Below, one piece after another: positions 7,591-15,342 of a DNA stretch of 19,033 nucleotides. Position numbers and translations under genes: made by a program. The DNA is taken from contig JAIOWV010000009.1 in assembly GCA_021741945.1 (NCBI GenBank), positions 1-19,033 of the forward strand, read 5' to 3'. The stretch comes from Pontimonas sp. (lineage in GTDB: Bacteria; Actinomycetota; Actinomycetes; Actinomycetales; Microbacteriaceae). The notes under the pieces are model-generated. The model worked only from the letters and a program-made list of their open reading frames with translations, searched no databases and was not told the origin of the DNA. Each line of letters starts with the position of its first letter. Positions within the stretch are counted from its first letter, which is position 1.

Positions 7591-8482
7591 CATCTTGACG
7601 TCCCACAATTCTTCCAGGGCTGGGGTAATGGACTCCACCGCCGTTTTTCCGACGTTGAGTGCGCGCGAGTCAGCCCTCAAAATCTTTGGTCTGGGAATCT
7701 CTTCTGTCGAACTATCGGGCGGACCGTGGGACCCAAACAACGCTCGGTCACTTGCTGAGTTAGGTCGGCGGGGCAGTTTTCGGCTTCACAACTATTTTCC
7801 GAGTTACGAGAATCCGTTTGTACTCAATCTAGCTTCCGCCGATGAAGAGGTCCTCAATCGCAGCGTTCGGCACGTCCAGCGCCTGATTGCCATGGCAGCC
7901 TCCTACGGCCAAGCCGAGGTCAGCGTCCACGCTGGGTTCCGTATCGATCCCCTGCCTAACCTCCTGGGTCAGCGAATTCCCAAGCAAACGATCGCTTCAA
8001 CGAAAGATTCAATGAGTACTTTCCGAAGAAGCACAGCGCTGCTAGCTGACGAAGCGAGCAAACTCGGGGTTCGGCTGCTTCTAGAAAACAACCCATGTTC
8101 GCTTGTTCACTTGGACGAGTTCGGTGAGAGCCCATTTTTGTTGAGCAAGCCAGAAGAATTGTTGTCTTTTGTGGACGATTTTGGCGGCGAAGTAGGCCTT
8201 CTACTTGATGTTGGCCATCTCAAAATCTCAGCCAATGCGTTCGGCGGTGACGCGGCTTCCATTCTCCGGGAAGTGTCCGGCTTGGTTGAGGGGTACCACT
8301 TGAGCGACAATGATGGGATTTCCGACAGCAACCTACCCTTCGATCGCACTGCGTGGTTCTGGGATGGCCTATCGGCTCTGGTGGGCTACGTTTCTATCGA
8401 GTCAATTCCACGATCGGACGGTGAGCTTATGCAAATGTATGAGGCTTGTGTTCAAAAGTTTGGGGCGGTTAGAGATGGCTAG
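7580..8482 (+). CDS. TIM-barrel sugar-phosphate isomerase/epimerase
   Basis: A 300-residue protein of the xylose-isomerase-like / AP-endonuclease-2 TIM-barrel family. Candidate metal ligands fall in the expected strands: E169 (LLLENN), D210 and H213 (LLLDVGHLK), H240 (GYHLSDNDG) and E274 (VSIESIP), with H117 in VSVHAGF. Relatives epimerise or isomerise keto and aldo sugars with a divalent metal. Its position between neuB and an aminotransferase, with overlaps of 11 and 8 bases, makes a step in nonulosonate precursor synthesis or tailoring likely. The substrate is unknown. The ATG at 7580 has GAGG six bases upstream (7570-7573); longer versions of the frame lie inside neuB and are disregarded. 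Confidence 0.82.
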   Translation: MSASILTSHNSSRAGVMDSTAVFPTLSARESALKIFGLGISSVELSGGPWDPNNARSLAELGRRGSFRLHNYFPSYENPFVLNLASADEEVLNRSVRHVQRLIAMAASYGQAEVSVHAGFRIDPLPNLLGQRIPKQTIASTKDSMSTFRRSTALLADEASKLGVRLLLENNPCSLVHLDEFGESPFLLSKPEELLSFVDDFGGEVGLLLDVGHLKISANAFGGDAASILREVSGLVEGYHLSDNDGISDSNLPFDRTAWFWDGLSALVGYVSIESIPRSDGELMQMYEACVQKFGAVRDG

Positions 8483-9953
8483 AGACCCGGTAGCCAGGTT
8501 CAGGACAGACTTTGTCACGGTGGCGCCAGCAGATGTCCTACGTTTTGTTATCGAGCGAATGACTGAAGATGGTTCCCAGTTCGTTTGCGTGGTCGACTCC
8601 GCACGGCTCGTGGGGGTCATTACCGACGGCGACATTCGTCGCGGCCTGCTAAGCGGTCTGAGCCTGGACTCTCCGGCAGTGGATTTCATGAACGGCGACT
8701 TCACCTACCTGATTGCTGGGTATGCGCCGCCGGAGGCGCAGCACCTTTTGACCAATTTTGAAGCGATTCCGGTGGTGACTTCAGAGTTTGCGCTTGTCGG
8801 CGTGGTTTCCCGCCGAGGATCTACGGCGTATTCTTTAGCCGAGCCTTTTCTGACTCCCCGAGAAACGGATGCTATTTCTGTCGCCGCCGCGTCGGGATGG
8901 ATTTCGTCAAAGTCTCAGGATGTTGCACTATTCGAAGCCGAGTTTGCCGATGCGCTGGGCTTGCCAGCAGGGTTGGCAGTATCGAATGGCACAGATGCAA
9001 TCGAACTCGCGCTGCTCGCCCTCGGGCTTCAGCCTGGCGATGAAGTGTTGGTGCCCGACCTAACGTTTGGTGCCACCGCTAGTGCTGTGGTCAATGTTGG
9101 ATGCGTCCCTGTCTTGGTCGACGTTGAAACCGCCTCGTTGGGGCTTGACCCAACTGGCTTGGTGCGCGCGGTAAGCCCTCGAACTAGGGCAATTTTAGTC
9201 GTACACCTTTACGGTAAGCCCGCGCATATCGACGCCTTGTTACTGTTTGCCCGCGACCACGGGCTTCTGGTGGTTGAGGATTGCGCGGAGGCTATCGGAA
9301 CGCTTGTAGACGGAAAACAGGTCGGGTCGTTCGGTGATGCCGGCACTTTCAGCTTCTTTGCCAACAAGACTTTAACGACTGGCGAGGGGGGTTTTGTCGT
9401 ATTCAAAGACAGAAAAGCCTTGGAACGTGGCGCAATCATTCGCGATCATGGCATGGTGCCAGAGAAAAGGTATTGGCATGAGATTGTTGGCCACAACTAC
9501 AGGATGACGGGCCTCCAGGCGTCCCTGGGTCGGGTTCAAGTTGAGAGGCTCGATACACTTGTGGAGGGGAGAAAAAGGGTTTTTGGTCACTACCGCAGTA
9601 TTCTGTCGTCTCAGCCTCAGTTTGAGTTCGACGTTGAACCCGTCATCGAAAACCGCGTGGACTCTCATTGGTTGAGCGAGTTTCGGCTTTCGCCAGAAAG
9701 CGCGCCTGTAAGGGACCGGCTAATTTCATTCCTATTGGAGCTAGGCGTCGAAGCGCGACCTTATTTCTATCCACTACATGTGATGCCCGCCTATGACAAA
9801 TATGCGATTCCGGGCGAGAAGTACGAGGTTTCCACAACGGAATCCGCGCGCGGCCTTTGTATGCCATCGTCGAGTTTTCTTGAACTGCATGATGTTCAGG
9901 AGATCTGCCGACGGTTGGAACTCGCCTGGGCGGTAATTGGTCAGGAGAGCTAA
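8475..9953 (+). CDS. Fusion of tandem CBS domains with a DegT/DnrJ/EryC1 aminotransferase
   Basis: A 492-residue two-part protein. Residues about 1-120 form a CBS pair: one repeat contains VGVITDGDIRRGLL and is followed by a second with IPVVTSEFALVGVVS. Residues about 130-492 are a PLP-dependent sugar aminotransferase with SNGTDAIELAL, VPDLTFGATA, VEDCAEAIG and the Schiff-base lysine K298 in FFANKTLTTGEGG. DegT enzymes transaminate keto sugars, including LegC and PseC in nonulosonate routes. The CBS part resembles the module usually fused to the sugar nucleotidyltransferase PtmE (from memory), so it may bind a nucleotide and regulate activity. The start at 8475 overlaps the previous gene by eight bases. 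The frame has no break between domains. Its keto-sugar substrate is not identifiable. Confidence 0.87.
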   Translation: MARDPVARFRTDFVTVAPADVLRFVIERMTEDGSQFVCVVDSARLVGVITDGDIRRGLLSGLSLDSPAVDFMNGDFTYLIAGYAPPEAQHLLTNFEAIPVVTSEFALVGVVSRRGSTAYSLAEPFLTPRETDAISVAAASGWISSKSQDVALFEAEFADALGLPAGLAVSNGTDAIELALLALGLQPGDEVLVPDLTFGATASAVVNVGCVPVLVDVETASLGLDPTGLVRAVSPRTRAILVVHLYGKPAHIDALLLFARDHGLLVVEDCAEAIGTLVDGKQVGSFGDAGTFSFFANKTLTTGEGGFVVFKDRKALERGAIIRDHGMVPEKRYWHEIVGHNYRMTGLQASLGRVQVERLDTLVEGRKRVFGHYRSILSSQPQFEFDVEPVIENRVDSHWLSEFRLSPESAPVRDRLISFLLELGVEARPYFYPLHVMPAYDKYAIPGEKYEVSTTESARGLCMPSSSFLELHDVQEICRRLELAWAVIGQES

Positions 9954-9971
9954 AAGACTGATTTGGAAATT

Positions 9972-11711
9972 TTATGTCTCAAATCGCTTCGGCCCGGGGC
10001 CAGGCGTAATCGGGAAGATTCTTTCTGATTTTTCTACGCGCTCGATCGCTTCGCGAAGTTTGTTGAAGTGAACCAACTCTTCAACACTCGTATGTTCACG
10101 CAGCGGGTTGCGAGATATTTCGGTACCCCGCAGGAACGGGATGTCCATCTGCGAACATGCGTAGTGGCTTAGGCCGTAGGCAGCCGCAGAAACCACAAAG
10201 TCGGTTGCGAGCATGGAGTTAAGGGGCTTTCTGGATGCGAGGTGAGTCATTAAATCGTCGAGTTCGCCCAGATTCCTTGGCTTGAGCAAGAAATTCGCTT
10301 CATACAGATGCGAATAGCCGACTTGGATAACTGGGAGACCATTGGCTGCCGCTTCCAGCGCTACTGTTGATGTCCAAGTCAGGACGGCGTCAGCCTGTGA
10401 CCACAACTCATCTGCTGGGACATTCGAGGTGTGAGGAATGACGACCGAGTCCCCAGCATCTGGCCAACCTAGTTCGGTCAGGAGTTCGGCGCAGCCTCTC
10501 CAGCGAGCGTCGCCAACATAAAGCCGCTCCGCGGGGTGCGCTTTCACGATGAACTGGAGAGTCGATTCAAAGCGCTTGCTCAGTCGCACGATTTCGGCCA
10601 AAAATTCCAAATAGTTATCAAACAGTGGCGAACCCTGAAGAGTCACGAGATCGCAATGGACATTTAGTGGAACGAAGATTCGGCGCTTGAGGAGCTCCTG
10701 GGGAACCGCTTCGATTGGCTCTAGAGTCCTCCTCTCTGGCCGAAGACTTTTTTTCCACTCATTGCTACTATCGACGCTGATTCCGAGTCGCTTGTCCGAC
10801 TTAATAAATGCGTTGAACATCGCTGAGGGCGAGTTCGATTGATTTGCCTGGGCGATTGAAAGGCCTTGTGCAATCTGCTCCTCTGGTTTCGCATCAACAC
10901 CTTGAAAAAACCTCGGGGACTTTGCGAAGATGACCGTGCCTTCCTGTTCGCCCGGGGTGTAGGAGTAGACAGGAATTGATCTGCTCTCTGCTATTTGATG
11001 CGGGATTGACCACTTGTAATAGAAAGGGAACTGGCTCAACAAGACGTCGTACTGTGTTTCATCGAAGAGTCGTGTTGTTGCCCGGAAATAACGCAACACG
11101 TTTAGCAAGTGGTTTTTGAGCCTTAGTCGCGTCTCATCGTCGTCGGTCAGAGCGGGAAGGTTTGCCATGTTCATTGTTACCAAGGCAGCCTCACGACCGA
11201 CAGCGAAACCCTCGACTTCTATCTTCGTCATCTGAGCTACGGTGTCGTTTGAGGCGATAACTTCGAGCGCCCACCGTCGATCGCTCTTTCGTTCAAACCT
11301 TCCTATATCGATTAATTCCATCCCGAGTAGTCTGCGCCAGACGGTGCGCTCAACCATGCGATTTTTCCTCAGCCGTTCGGGTCGACGATAGGGCTCGAAC
11401 AGCGGACATTCATTTTCAAAGAACTCTCCCGCTGAGAGCCCGACGACAGTAAATCCCCGAAGACGCAGATGAATTGCAAACAAAGCGTCCAGAAACATCG
11501 AGCGAGGAGAAAAATAGTAGCCGGTAGGGAAAATCACCCTTTTCCCGTTTGATTTCAGTGTGGGCGCTCTTGCTGCAGACCGAATTAATAGGTCAACTTC
11601 TTTAGAAAAGGCGTGCACAAGCCCGGCTTTATGGAGCACAAAGGACCTTGCCTCCTCGTCGCGCCAGCGTCCAAGCACGTGCAGCAGCACTCTAGCCACA
11701 AGGTCACGCAT
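9972..11711 (-). CDS. Putative GT-B-fold surface-polysaccharide glycosyltransferase
   Basis: A protein of about 579 residues without clear membrane spans. The C-terminal half carries IVKAHPAE near residue 390 and TSTVALEAAANGLPVIQVG near 447-465. Both resemble the donor-binding part of GT-B capsule and teichoic-type transferases (KpsC/CDP-glycerol transferase-like). The N-terminal half (GYYFSPRSMFLDALFAIHLR) looks like an acceptor-side Rossmann domain. A CMP-nonulosonate donor is plausible from context but unproven. I prefer the ATG at 11711 because GAGGA (reverse complement of 11717-11721) lies five bases upstream. A TTG at 11804 would add 31 residues but has no ribosome binding site. It is convergent with the aminotransferase gene across 18 bases, with no terminator seen. 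Confidence 0.68.
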   Translation of the reverse strand: MRDLVARVLLHVLGRWRDEEARSFVLHKAGLVHAFSKEVDLLIRSAARAPTLKSNGKRVIFPTGYYFSPRSMFLDALFAIHLRLRGFTVVGLSAGEFFENECPLFEPYRRPERLRKNRMVERTVWRRLLGMELIDIGRFERKSDRRWALEVIASNDTVAQMTKIEVEGFAVGREAALVTMNMANLPALTDDDETRLRLKNHLLNVLRYFRATTRLFDETQYDVLLSQFPFYYKWSIPHQIAESRSIPVYSYTPGEQEGTVIFAKSPRFFQGVDAKPEEQIAQGLSIAQANQSNSPSAMFNAFIKSDKRLGISVDSSNEWKKSLRPERRTLEPIEAVPQELLKRRIFVPLNVHCDLVTLQGSPLFDNYLEFLAEIVRLSKRFESTLQFIVKAHPAERLYVGDARWRGCAELLTELGWPDAGDSVVIPHTSNVPADELWSQADAVLTWTSTVALEAAANGLPVIQVGYSHLYEANFLLKPRNLGELDDLMTHLASRKPLNSMLATDFVVSAAAYGLSHYACSQMDIPFLRGTEISRNPLREHTSVEELVHFNKLREAIERVEKSERIFPITPGPGPKRFET

Positions 11712-11966
11712 ACTATTCCTCACACCGTGGGCAACAAGACAAAAGGCCACCCCAATGCTACGCCACGAGGCGCTGACTGCTGTGGCGAATCCAGTCTTTC
11801 CCAACGCGGCTGACTAGAGGGGGTTTTGGAACCTGGGCCGCTGCTTCTGTTTTGGTGGTCACTCAGACGCCGAGCCTTCGCCGTCCAGCCGTATGAGGGT
11901 GGAAGCTTGCTGTGGCAAGGTACTGTCGGCCAGTATGCCCGCGGGCCATTCCACTAGCATTGACTT
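11712..11966. promoter_or_regulatory. Divergent intergenic region between a glycosyltransferase and an FkbM gene
   Basis: About 255 bases with no supportable gene, or 162 if the glycosyltransferase starts at the TTG at 11804. Promoters for both flanking genes should lie here. I see a perfect 10-base palindrome GCCCGCGGGC at 11936-11945, about 22 bases before the FkbM start, which could be an operator or chance. No convincing -35/-10 pair was found. Confidence 0.3.
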
Positions 11967-12779
11967 GTGCCCAGAATCAGAGGTTTGCTGTCCAAGCTAG
12001 TGGCCCAACTCAAGTTCTTGGTCGCGTTGTCGAGGCTGCTTGTGTTGGTGACGGTTTCCGCGGGGAGGACATCGAGACAGATGGCCAATTTAGTGGAGCT
12101 TCTGAGTCAGTCTGTCCGCCATGGGTTCACGCCCGCCCTTAGCTTCTCGGAGGGGGGCGAGGACATCTTAATTTCCGAGCTCGAAGCGCGGCAAGGATTT
12201 TATGTTGATATTGGAGCGCATCATCCTTTTCGGTTTTCTGTCACTGCGCGGCTCGCGGCAGCCGGATGGACGGGAGCGTGTTTTGATGTGACCGCAGCTG
12301 TTCCAGAGGAATTCCGGCGGGCACGCCCGGGTGTACTTTCGGCCCGACAGCTAATCGGTTCCCCCGGCGTTGTTGAGTTCTTTCGTTTCGAGGAGGGACT
12401 AGTCAGCACGGCAGATAAGTCGGCACTCGGAATGCTCGAAAACCAGGGCTTCGGCCGCCCGTTGGTGGAACGGTTGCAGAAACGGCCCTTGCACGAGGCG
12501 CTGGAGCGCCTCGGCGTCGAGCCAAGAGTGATTAATTTTTGTAACATCGACGTAGAGGGGGGAGACCTTGATGTGGTCGTTTCGCACGATTTTGACCGCT
12601 ACCCGATTGAGGTCATGCTTGTAGAAATACTTCCAGTTAATCACTCGGGTAGCATTTTCGAACCGTTCAATGACCCCGCTGTTAAGCGAGCGATTACAGA
12701 GCTCACCACGCTTGGATACTCTCTTGCGCGTTTCCATCACCGCAGTGGTCTATTTGTTCATTCAAGTTTTCGACCTTAA
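11967..12779 (+). CDS. FkbM-family SAM-dependent methyltransferase
   Basis: A 270-residue protein with the FkbM pattern: SFSEGGEDILI near 59-69, the SAM-binding VDIGAHHP at 80-87, an acidic residue at the end of the next strand (GACFDV), and FCNIDVEGGDLDV near 191-203. FkbM proteins methylate hydroxyls of polyketides and sugars and are common in surface-polysaccharide loci. A sugar O-methylation role here is inferred. The start is uncertain. The GTG at 11967 gives a basic, hydrophobic N-terminal helix (about 8-32). An ATG at 12080 would leave 232 residues with the whole catalytic region intact. Neither has a clear ribosome binding site. It stands alone on its strand, convergent with the SDR gene. 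Confidence 0.8.
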   Translation: MPRIRGLLSKLVAQLKFLVALSRLLVLVTVSAGRTSRQMANLVELLSQSVRHGFTPALSFSEGGEDILISELEARQGFYVDIGAHHPFRFSVTARLAAAGWTGACFDVTAAVPEEFRRARPGVLSARQLIGSPGVVEFFRFEEGLVSTADKSALGMLENQGFGRPLVERLQKRPLHEALERLGVEPRVINFCNIDVEGGDLDVVVSHDFDRYPIEVMLVEILPVNHSGSIFEPFNDPAVKRAITELTTLGYSLARFHHRSGLFVHSSFRP

Positions 12780-12812
12780 CGGCTTTCCGAAGAGTCTAAA
12801 AGTTCCGAGGTC

Positions 12813-12851
12813 GGTGTGGCACCAGGGTGGTAATCCCCGCAGGGAATCACC
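12813..12851. repeat. Two short inverted repeats at a convergent gene junction
   Basis: GGTGTGGCACC (12813-12823) is a small perfect hairpin with a 4-base stem. GGTAATCCCC/GGGAATCACC (12829-12838 and 12842-12851) is a ten-position stem with two mismatches and a 3-base loop. They fill the gap between the FkbM stop and the SDR stop. This suggests a weak bidirectional terminator, but no T-run follows on either strand. Confidence 0.25.
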
Positions 12852-13650
12852 AGATCTGACGCCCCCCATCGACAATAATTTCAGCGCCAGTGACGTAACT
12901 TGATTCGTCTGACAGAAGATAAACCAGAGCACCACTTAGCTCGTCGGATGTCGCAAGGCGTCCAAGTGGGATTTGTTCTGAAAGTAATGAGACAAATGTC
13001 TCAGTCTGGCCATTCGCGATTCCACCCGGAGATAAGGTGTTGACTCGAATCCCGGAGCGGCCCCAGTAGGTCGAAAGATAACGGGTCAGGCCAACCACCC
13101 CATGTTTCATGACTGGATAGGTAACTGGTTTGAGCGCTTGGCCAGAGTCCGAAGGTTCTTCTCTGTAAATATTTTGGTTTGGCGCGATGTGAGCGTAGTC
13201 GCTTCCAATGTTTACGATGGTCGCGGTCTGCCGGTTGGAAATAACGCGCAGTCCAAAAGCCCTCGACAGAACGAACGGCCCCCAGAGCCCCACACTGAAC
13301 TCGAAATCCCAGCGCTCCTTAGTGATGTCCTCTATTCGATTTCGATCCATCTCGCCTTTTTCGACTCTAGGGTTAATGGCTGCGTTGTTCACCAGAGCGT
13401 TAGGCGAAAACTCGCTAGGAATTTTTTCAAATAGAGCCTCAACGGAGCTTTCGCTCGTGATGTCCGCTGTCTGCGCCAAAAACCTCTTGCGGTGCTGCTC
13501 CGTAAGGCTGTCAGAGAGGCGTTCCAACGCCACCGCATCAATGTCAACCGCGGTTACGCGCGCGCCCTCTTTCAGACATGCCACTACAAAACCTGATCCG
13601 AGCAGACCTCCCGCACCCGAGACGAGCACCGACTTGTGCTTAAGTCTCAT
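12847..13650 (-). CDS. Short-chain dehydrogenase/reductase (PtmA-like)
   Basis: A 267-residue classical SDR. The NAD(P)-binding loop is SGAGGLLGSG (11-20), followed by VDID at the end of strand 2, which suggests NAD preference. NNAA (88-91) and the catalytic triad S150, Y178 and K182 (TYPVMKHG) are visible, with SPGG after the next strand. Flagellin-glycan loci of Campylobacter carry a similar SDR, PtmA, beside nonulosonate genes. It probably oxidises or reduces a sugar hydroxyl or keto group. The gene starts two bases after the stop of the short neuB and completes a neuA-neuB-SDR set on the minus strand. Confidence 0.88.
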   Translation of the reverse strand: MRLKHKSVLVSGAGGLLGSGFVVACLKEGARVTAVDIDAVALERLSDSLTEQHRKRFLAQTADITSESSVEALFEKIPSEFSPNALVNNAAINPRVEKGEMDRNRIEDITKERWDFEFSVGLWGPFVLSRAFGLRVISNRQTATIVNIGSDYAHIAPNQNIYREEPSDSGQALKPVTYPVMKHGVVGLTRYLSTYWGRSGIRVNTLSPGGIANGQTETFVSLLSEQIPLGRLATSDELSGALVYLLSDESSYVTGAEIIVDGGRQIW

Positions 13651-13652
13651 AG

Positions 13653-14495
13653 CTAGGCAGGCCCTGCTTCCCAGTAGCGGAGTTTCTCCGCGACTGCACT
13701 CTCCCCAGGGATTTCGTGTTCCTGGCCATCGCCCAATACCAAGGGGATTTTGCGAATCATGTTTACCATGTTCGCAAAACCAGAGGGTTCGAGCGAAGCA
13801 GCGTGATCAGTTCCCCAGGACGATCTATCCAAGGTGAAATGCCTCTCGATGACAGCGGCCCCAAGAACAGCGGCTATAACTGAAGGGGAAACAGACGATT
13901 CGTGGCCGCTGTAACCAATTGGAAGCCCATATCGAGCCTGTAGTGTCTCAATTTTGCGAAGGTTCAACTCTGATTCTGCTGCCGGATAGGTGGACACACA
14001 GTGAAGGAGCGTCAGCTTTTCGTTGTGTCGGAGGAAAACCTCGACACTCTTGTCCAAAGTCGGCAGGTCGATCATTCCCGTCGACATGAGTGTGGGGAGT
14101 CCCCGTCGAGCAACCTCCTCAACGAAACTCAAGTGGGTGTTCAGTGCGGAGGCAACTTTGTGGTACGGAAGCTCAAAATTGTCAAGAAATGAGAGACTGT
14201 CGAAATCCCACGCAGAGGCCGACCAAGGTATTCCGACCTCCCGGGCGTAGCTGTCCAGTTCCCTAAACTCGTCCATGCCGAACTCGAGACGATGTTTGTA
14301 CTCGAGATAAGGCATGCTCCCCCAAGGGGTGTCGCGGGGGGACTCTCTCATCGCGATCGGAACACAGACCTCTGGGTTCCGCTTCTGAAACTTCACGGAA
14401 TCCGCCCCGGCGGCCTTGGCGGCCGCCACTAGACGTTTTGCTGTTTCGAGGTTCCCGTTGTGATTTATGCCTGCTTCAGCGATTATGTGGGTCAA
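13653..14495 (-). CDS. neuB: NeuB-family synthase, short form lacking the SAF domain
   Basis: A 280-residue NeuB-like TIM barrel. Core residues are present: IIAEAGINHNG (E7), VKFQ (K35), YHKVAS (K113), LLHCVSTYP, IGYSGHE, and IERHFT with E217 and H219. The segment MPYLEYKHRLEFG (61-73) marks a distinct subclass that I associate with short NeuB proteins in other surface-glycan loci. The protein stops after the barrel, so the C-terminal SAF domain and its active-site arginine are absent. The ends look natural, with no remnant or frameshift. It should still condense PEP with an aldose, but probably a different one from the enzyme at 6544-7590. The start is a TTG at 14495 with GAGGA five bases upstream (reverse complement of 14501-14505). 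Confidence 0.9.
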   Translation of the reverse strand: MTHIIAEAGINHNGNLETAKRLVAAAKAAGADSVKFQKRNPEVCVPIAMRESPRDTPWGSMPYLEYKHRLEFGMDEFRELDSYAREVGIPWSASAWDFDSLSFLDNFELPYHKVASALNTHLSFVEEVARRGLPTLMSTGMIDLPTLDKSVEVFLRHNEKLTLLHCVSTYPAAESELNLRKIETLQARYGLPIGYSGHESSVSPSVIAAVLGAAVIERHFTLDRSSWGTDHAASLEPSGFANMVNMIRKIPLVLGDGQEHEIPGESAVAEKLRYWEAGPA

Positions 14496-14569
14496 TTTCT
14501 TCCTCTAACTAAGCTTTGATCGGGGACCGAGAGAACCAACCTTCGTGACTGGTCTAGGCTCTCATGCGA

Positions 14570-15256
14570 CTATTTCCAGAGATCAGAGCCCTCGATGAGC
14601 CTAGCAAGGTCAAGGTGCCACGGTTCATCGATTTCGATCGCATGTCGTGGGTCGACTACCACCGCACCGATTCTTCCAAAAAACCGGCATTTTTCCCGAA
14701 GATAATCCTCTGCACGGAATACAAAAAATGCACCTGTTTCGACGAATCGGGCCTTGCGTTCCTGGCGGAGCGTCTGTCGGTAGGGATTGTGGGCAATGGG
14801 AGCAAAGAGCCCAGTTTCGTCCTCCTCCCAAAGCAGCTCATCGGTCGGGGCGGCGGAGAAGACCGAATCAAACTGCTTATCTTCAACTAAAGCGATACCC
14901 GCCGAAATGCTTTCGGGACGTATAAACGGACTAGTACATTCGACGAACACTACAATTTCAGGCCTATTTACCAATCCTTCCAACCAATGAGAAATCGCTT
15001 CTTCCGATGTCGAGCTATCGAGCGCCAAGTCGCGCGGCCGAAGGAGCCCATGCGCCCCATAACAGTTCGCTTCACGAAGAATAGCGTCGCTGTCACTCGA
15101 TACAAAAATCTCGCCTATCTCGGGCACGCGCTGGCAGACATCGACCGCTCGACCCACGAGTGAACGGTCGCCAATTCGTTGGAGATTCTTGTTAGGAACT
15201 CCCTTCGAGCCGCCTCGCGCAGGAATTATGGCGGAAACCTTGGGTTTAGAACGCAT
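14570..15256 (-). CDS. neuA: Second CMP-nonulosonate cytidylyltransferase
   Basis: A 228-residue acylneuraminate cytidylyltransferase-family protein. The signature IIPARGGSKGVPNKNL is at 10-25, VSSDSD near 52-57, VECTSPF near 103-109, and an acidic IEIDEPWHLDLA segment near the C-terminus provides metal ligands. It differs clearly from the enzyme at 5841-6581, so the two are not a recent duplication. It lies 74 bases upstream of the short neuB on the same strand and presumably activates that enzyme's product. The ATG at 15256 opens the minus-strand operon, divergent from the class III aminotransferase. Confidence 0.88.
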   Translation of the reverse strand: MRSKPKVSAIIPARGGSKGVPNKNLQRIGDRSLVGRAVDVCQRVPEIGEIFVSSDSDAILREANCYGAHGLLRPRDLALDSSTSEEAISHWLEGLVNRPEIVVFVECTSPFIRPESISAGIALVEDKQFDSVFSAAPTDELLWEEDETGLFAPIAHNPYRQTLRQERKARFVETGAFFVFRAEDYLREKCRFFGRIGAVVVDPRHAIEIDEPWHLDLARLIEGSDLWK

Positions 15257-15342
15257 GCTTCAAGATAGCGCGCGCTGCCAACAATCGCCATTAGTCTAGT
15301 TTTGCAAATGAACATTCAGCGAGCCCCAGCGAAAGGCTGACC
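15257..15342. promoter_or_regulatory. Divergent promoter region between neuA-like and aminotransferase genes
   Basis: These 86 bases must carry promoters for both the minus-strand neuA-neuB-SDR set and the plus-strand aminotransferase-methyltransferase set. The plus-strand ribosome binding site AAAGG is at 15332-15336. I could not pair convincing -10 and -35 elements in either direction. The shared short region would allow co-regulation of the two sets. Confidence 0.4.

Noticed and set aside
11712..11804. 31-residue N-terminal extension of the glycosyltransferase from a TTG
   Set aside because: No ribosome binding site at the TTG, while the ATG at 11711 has GAGGA at good spacing; kept as an alternative only.
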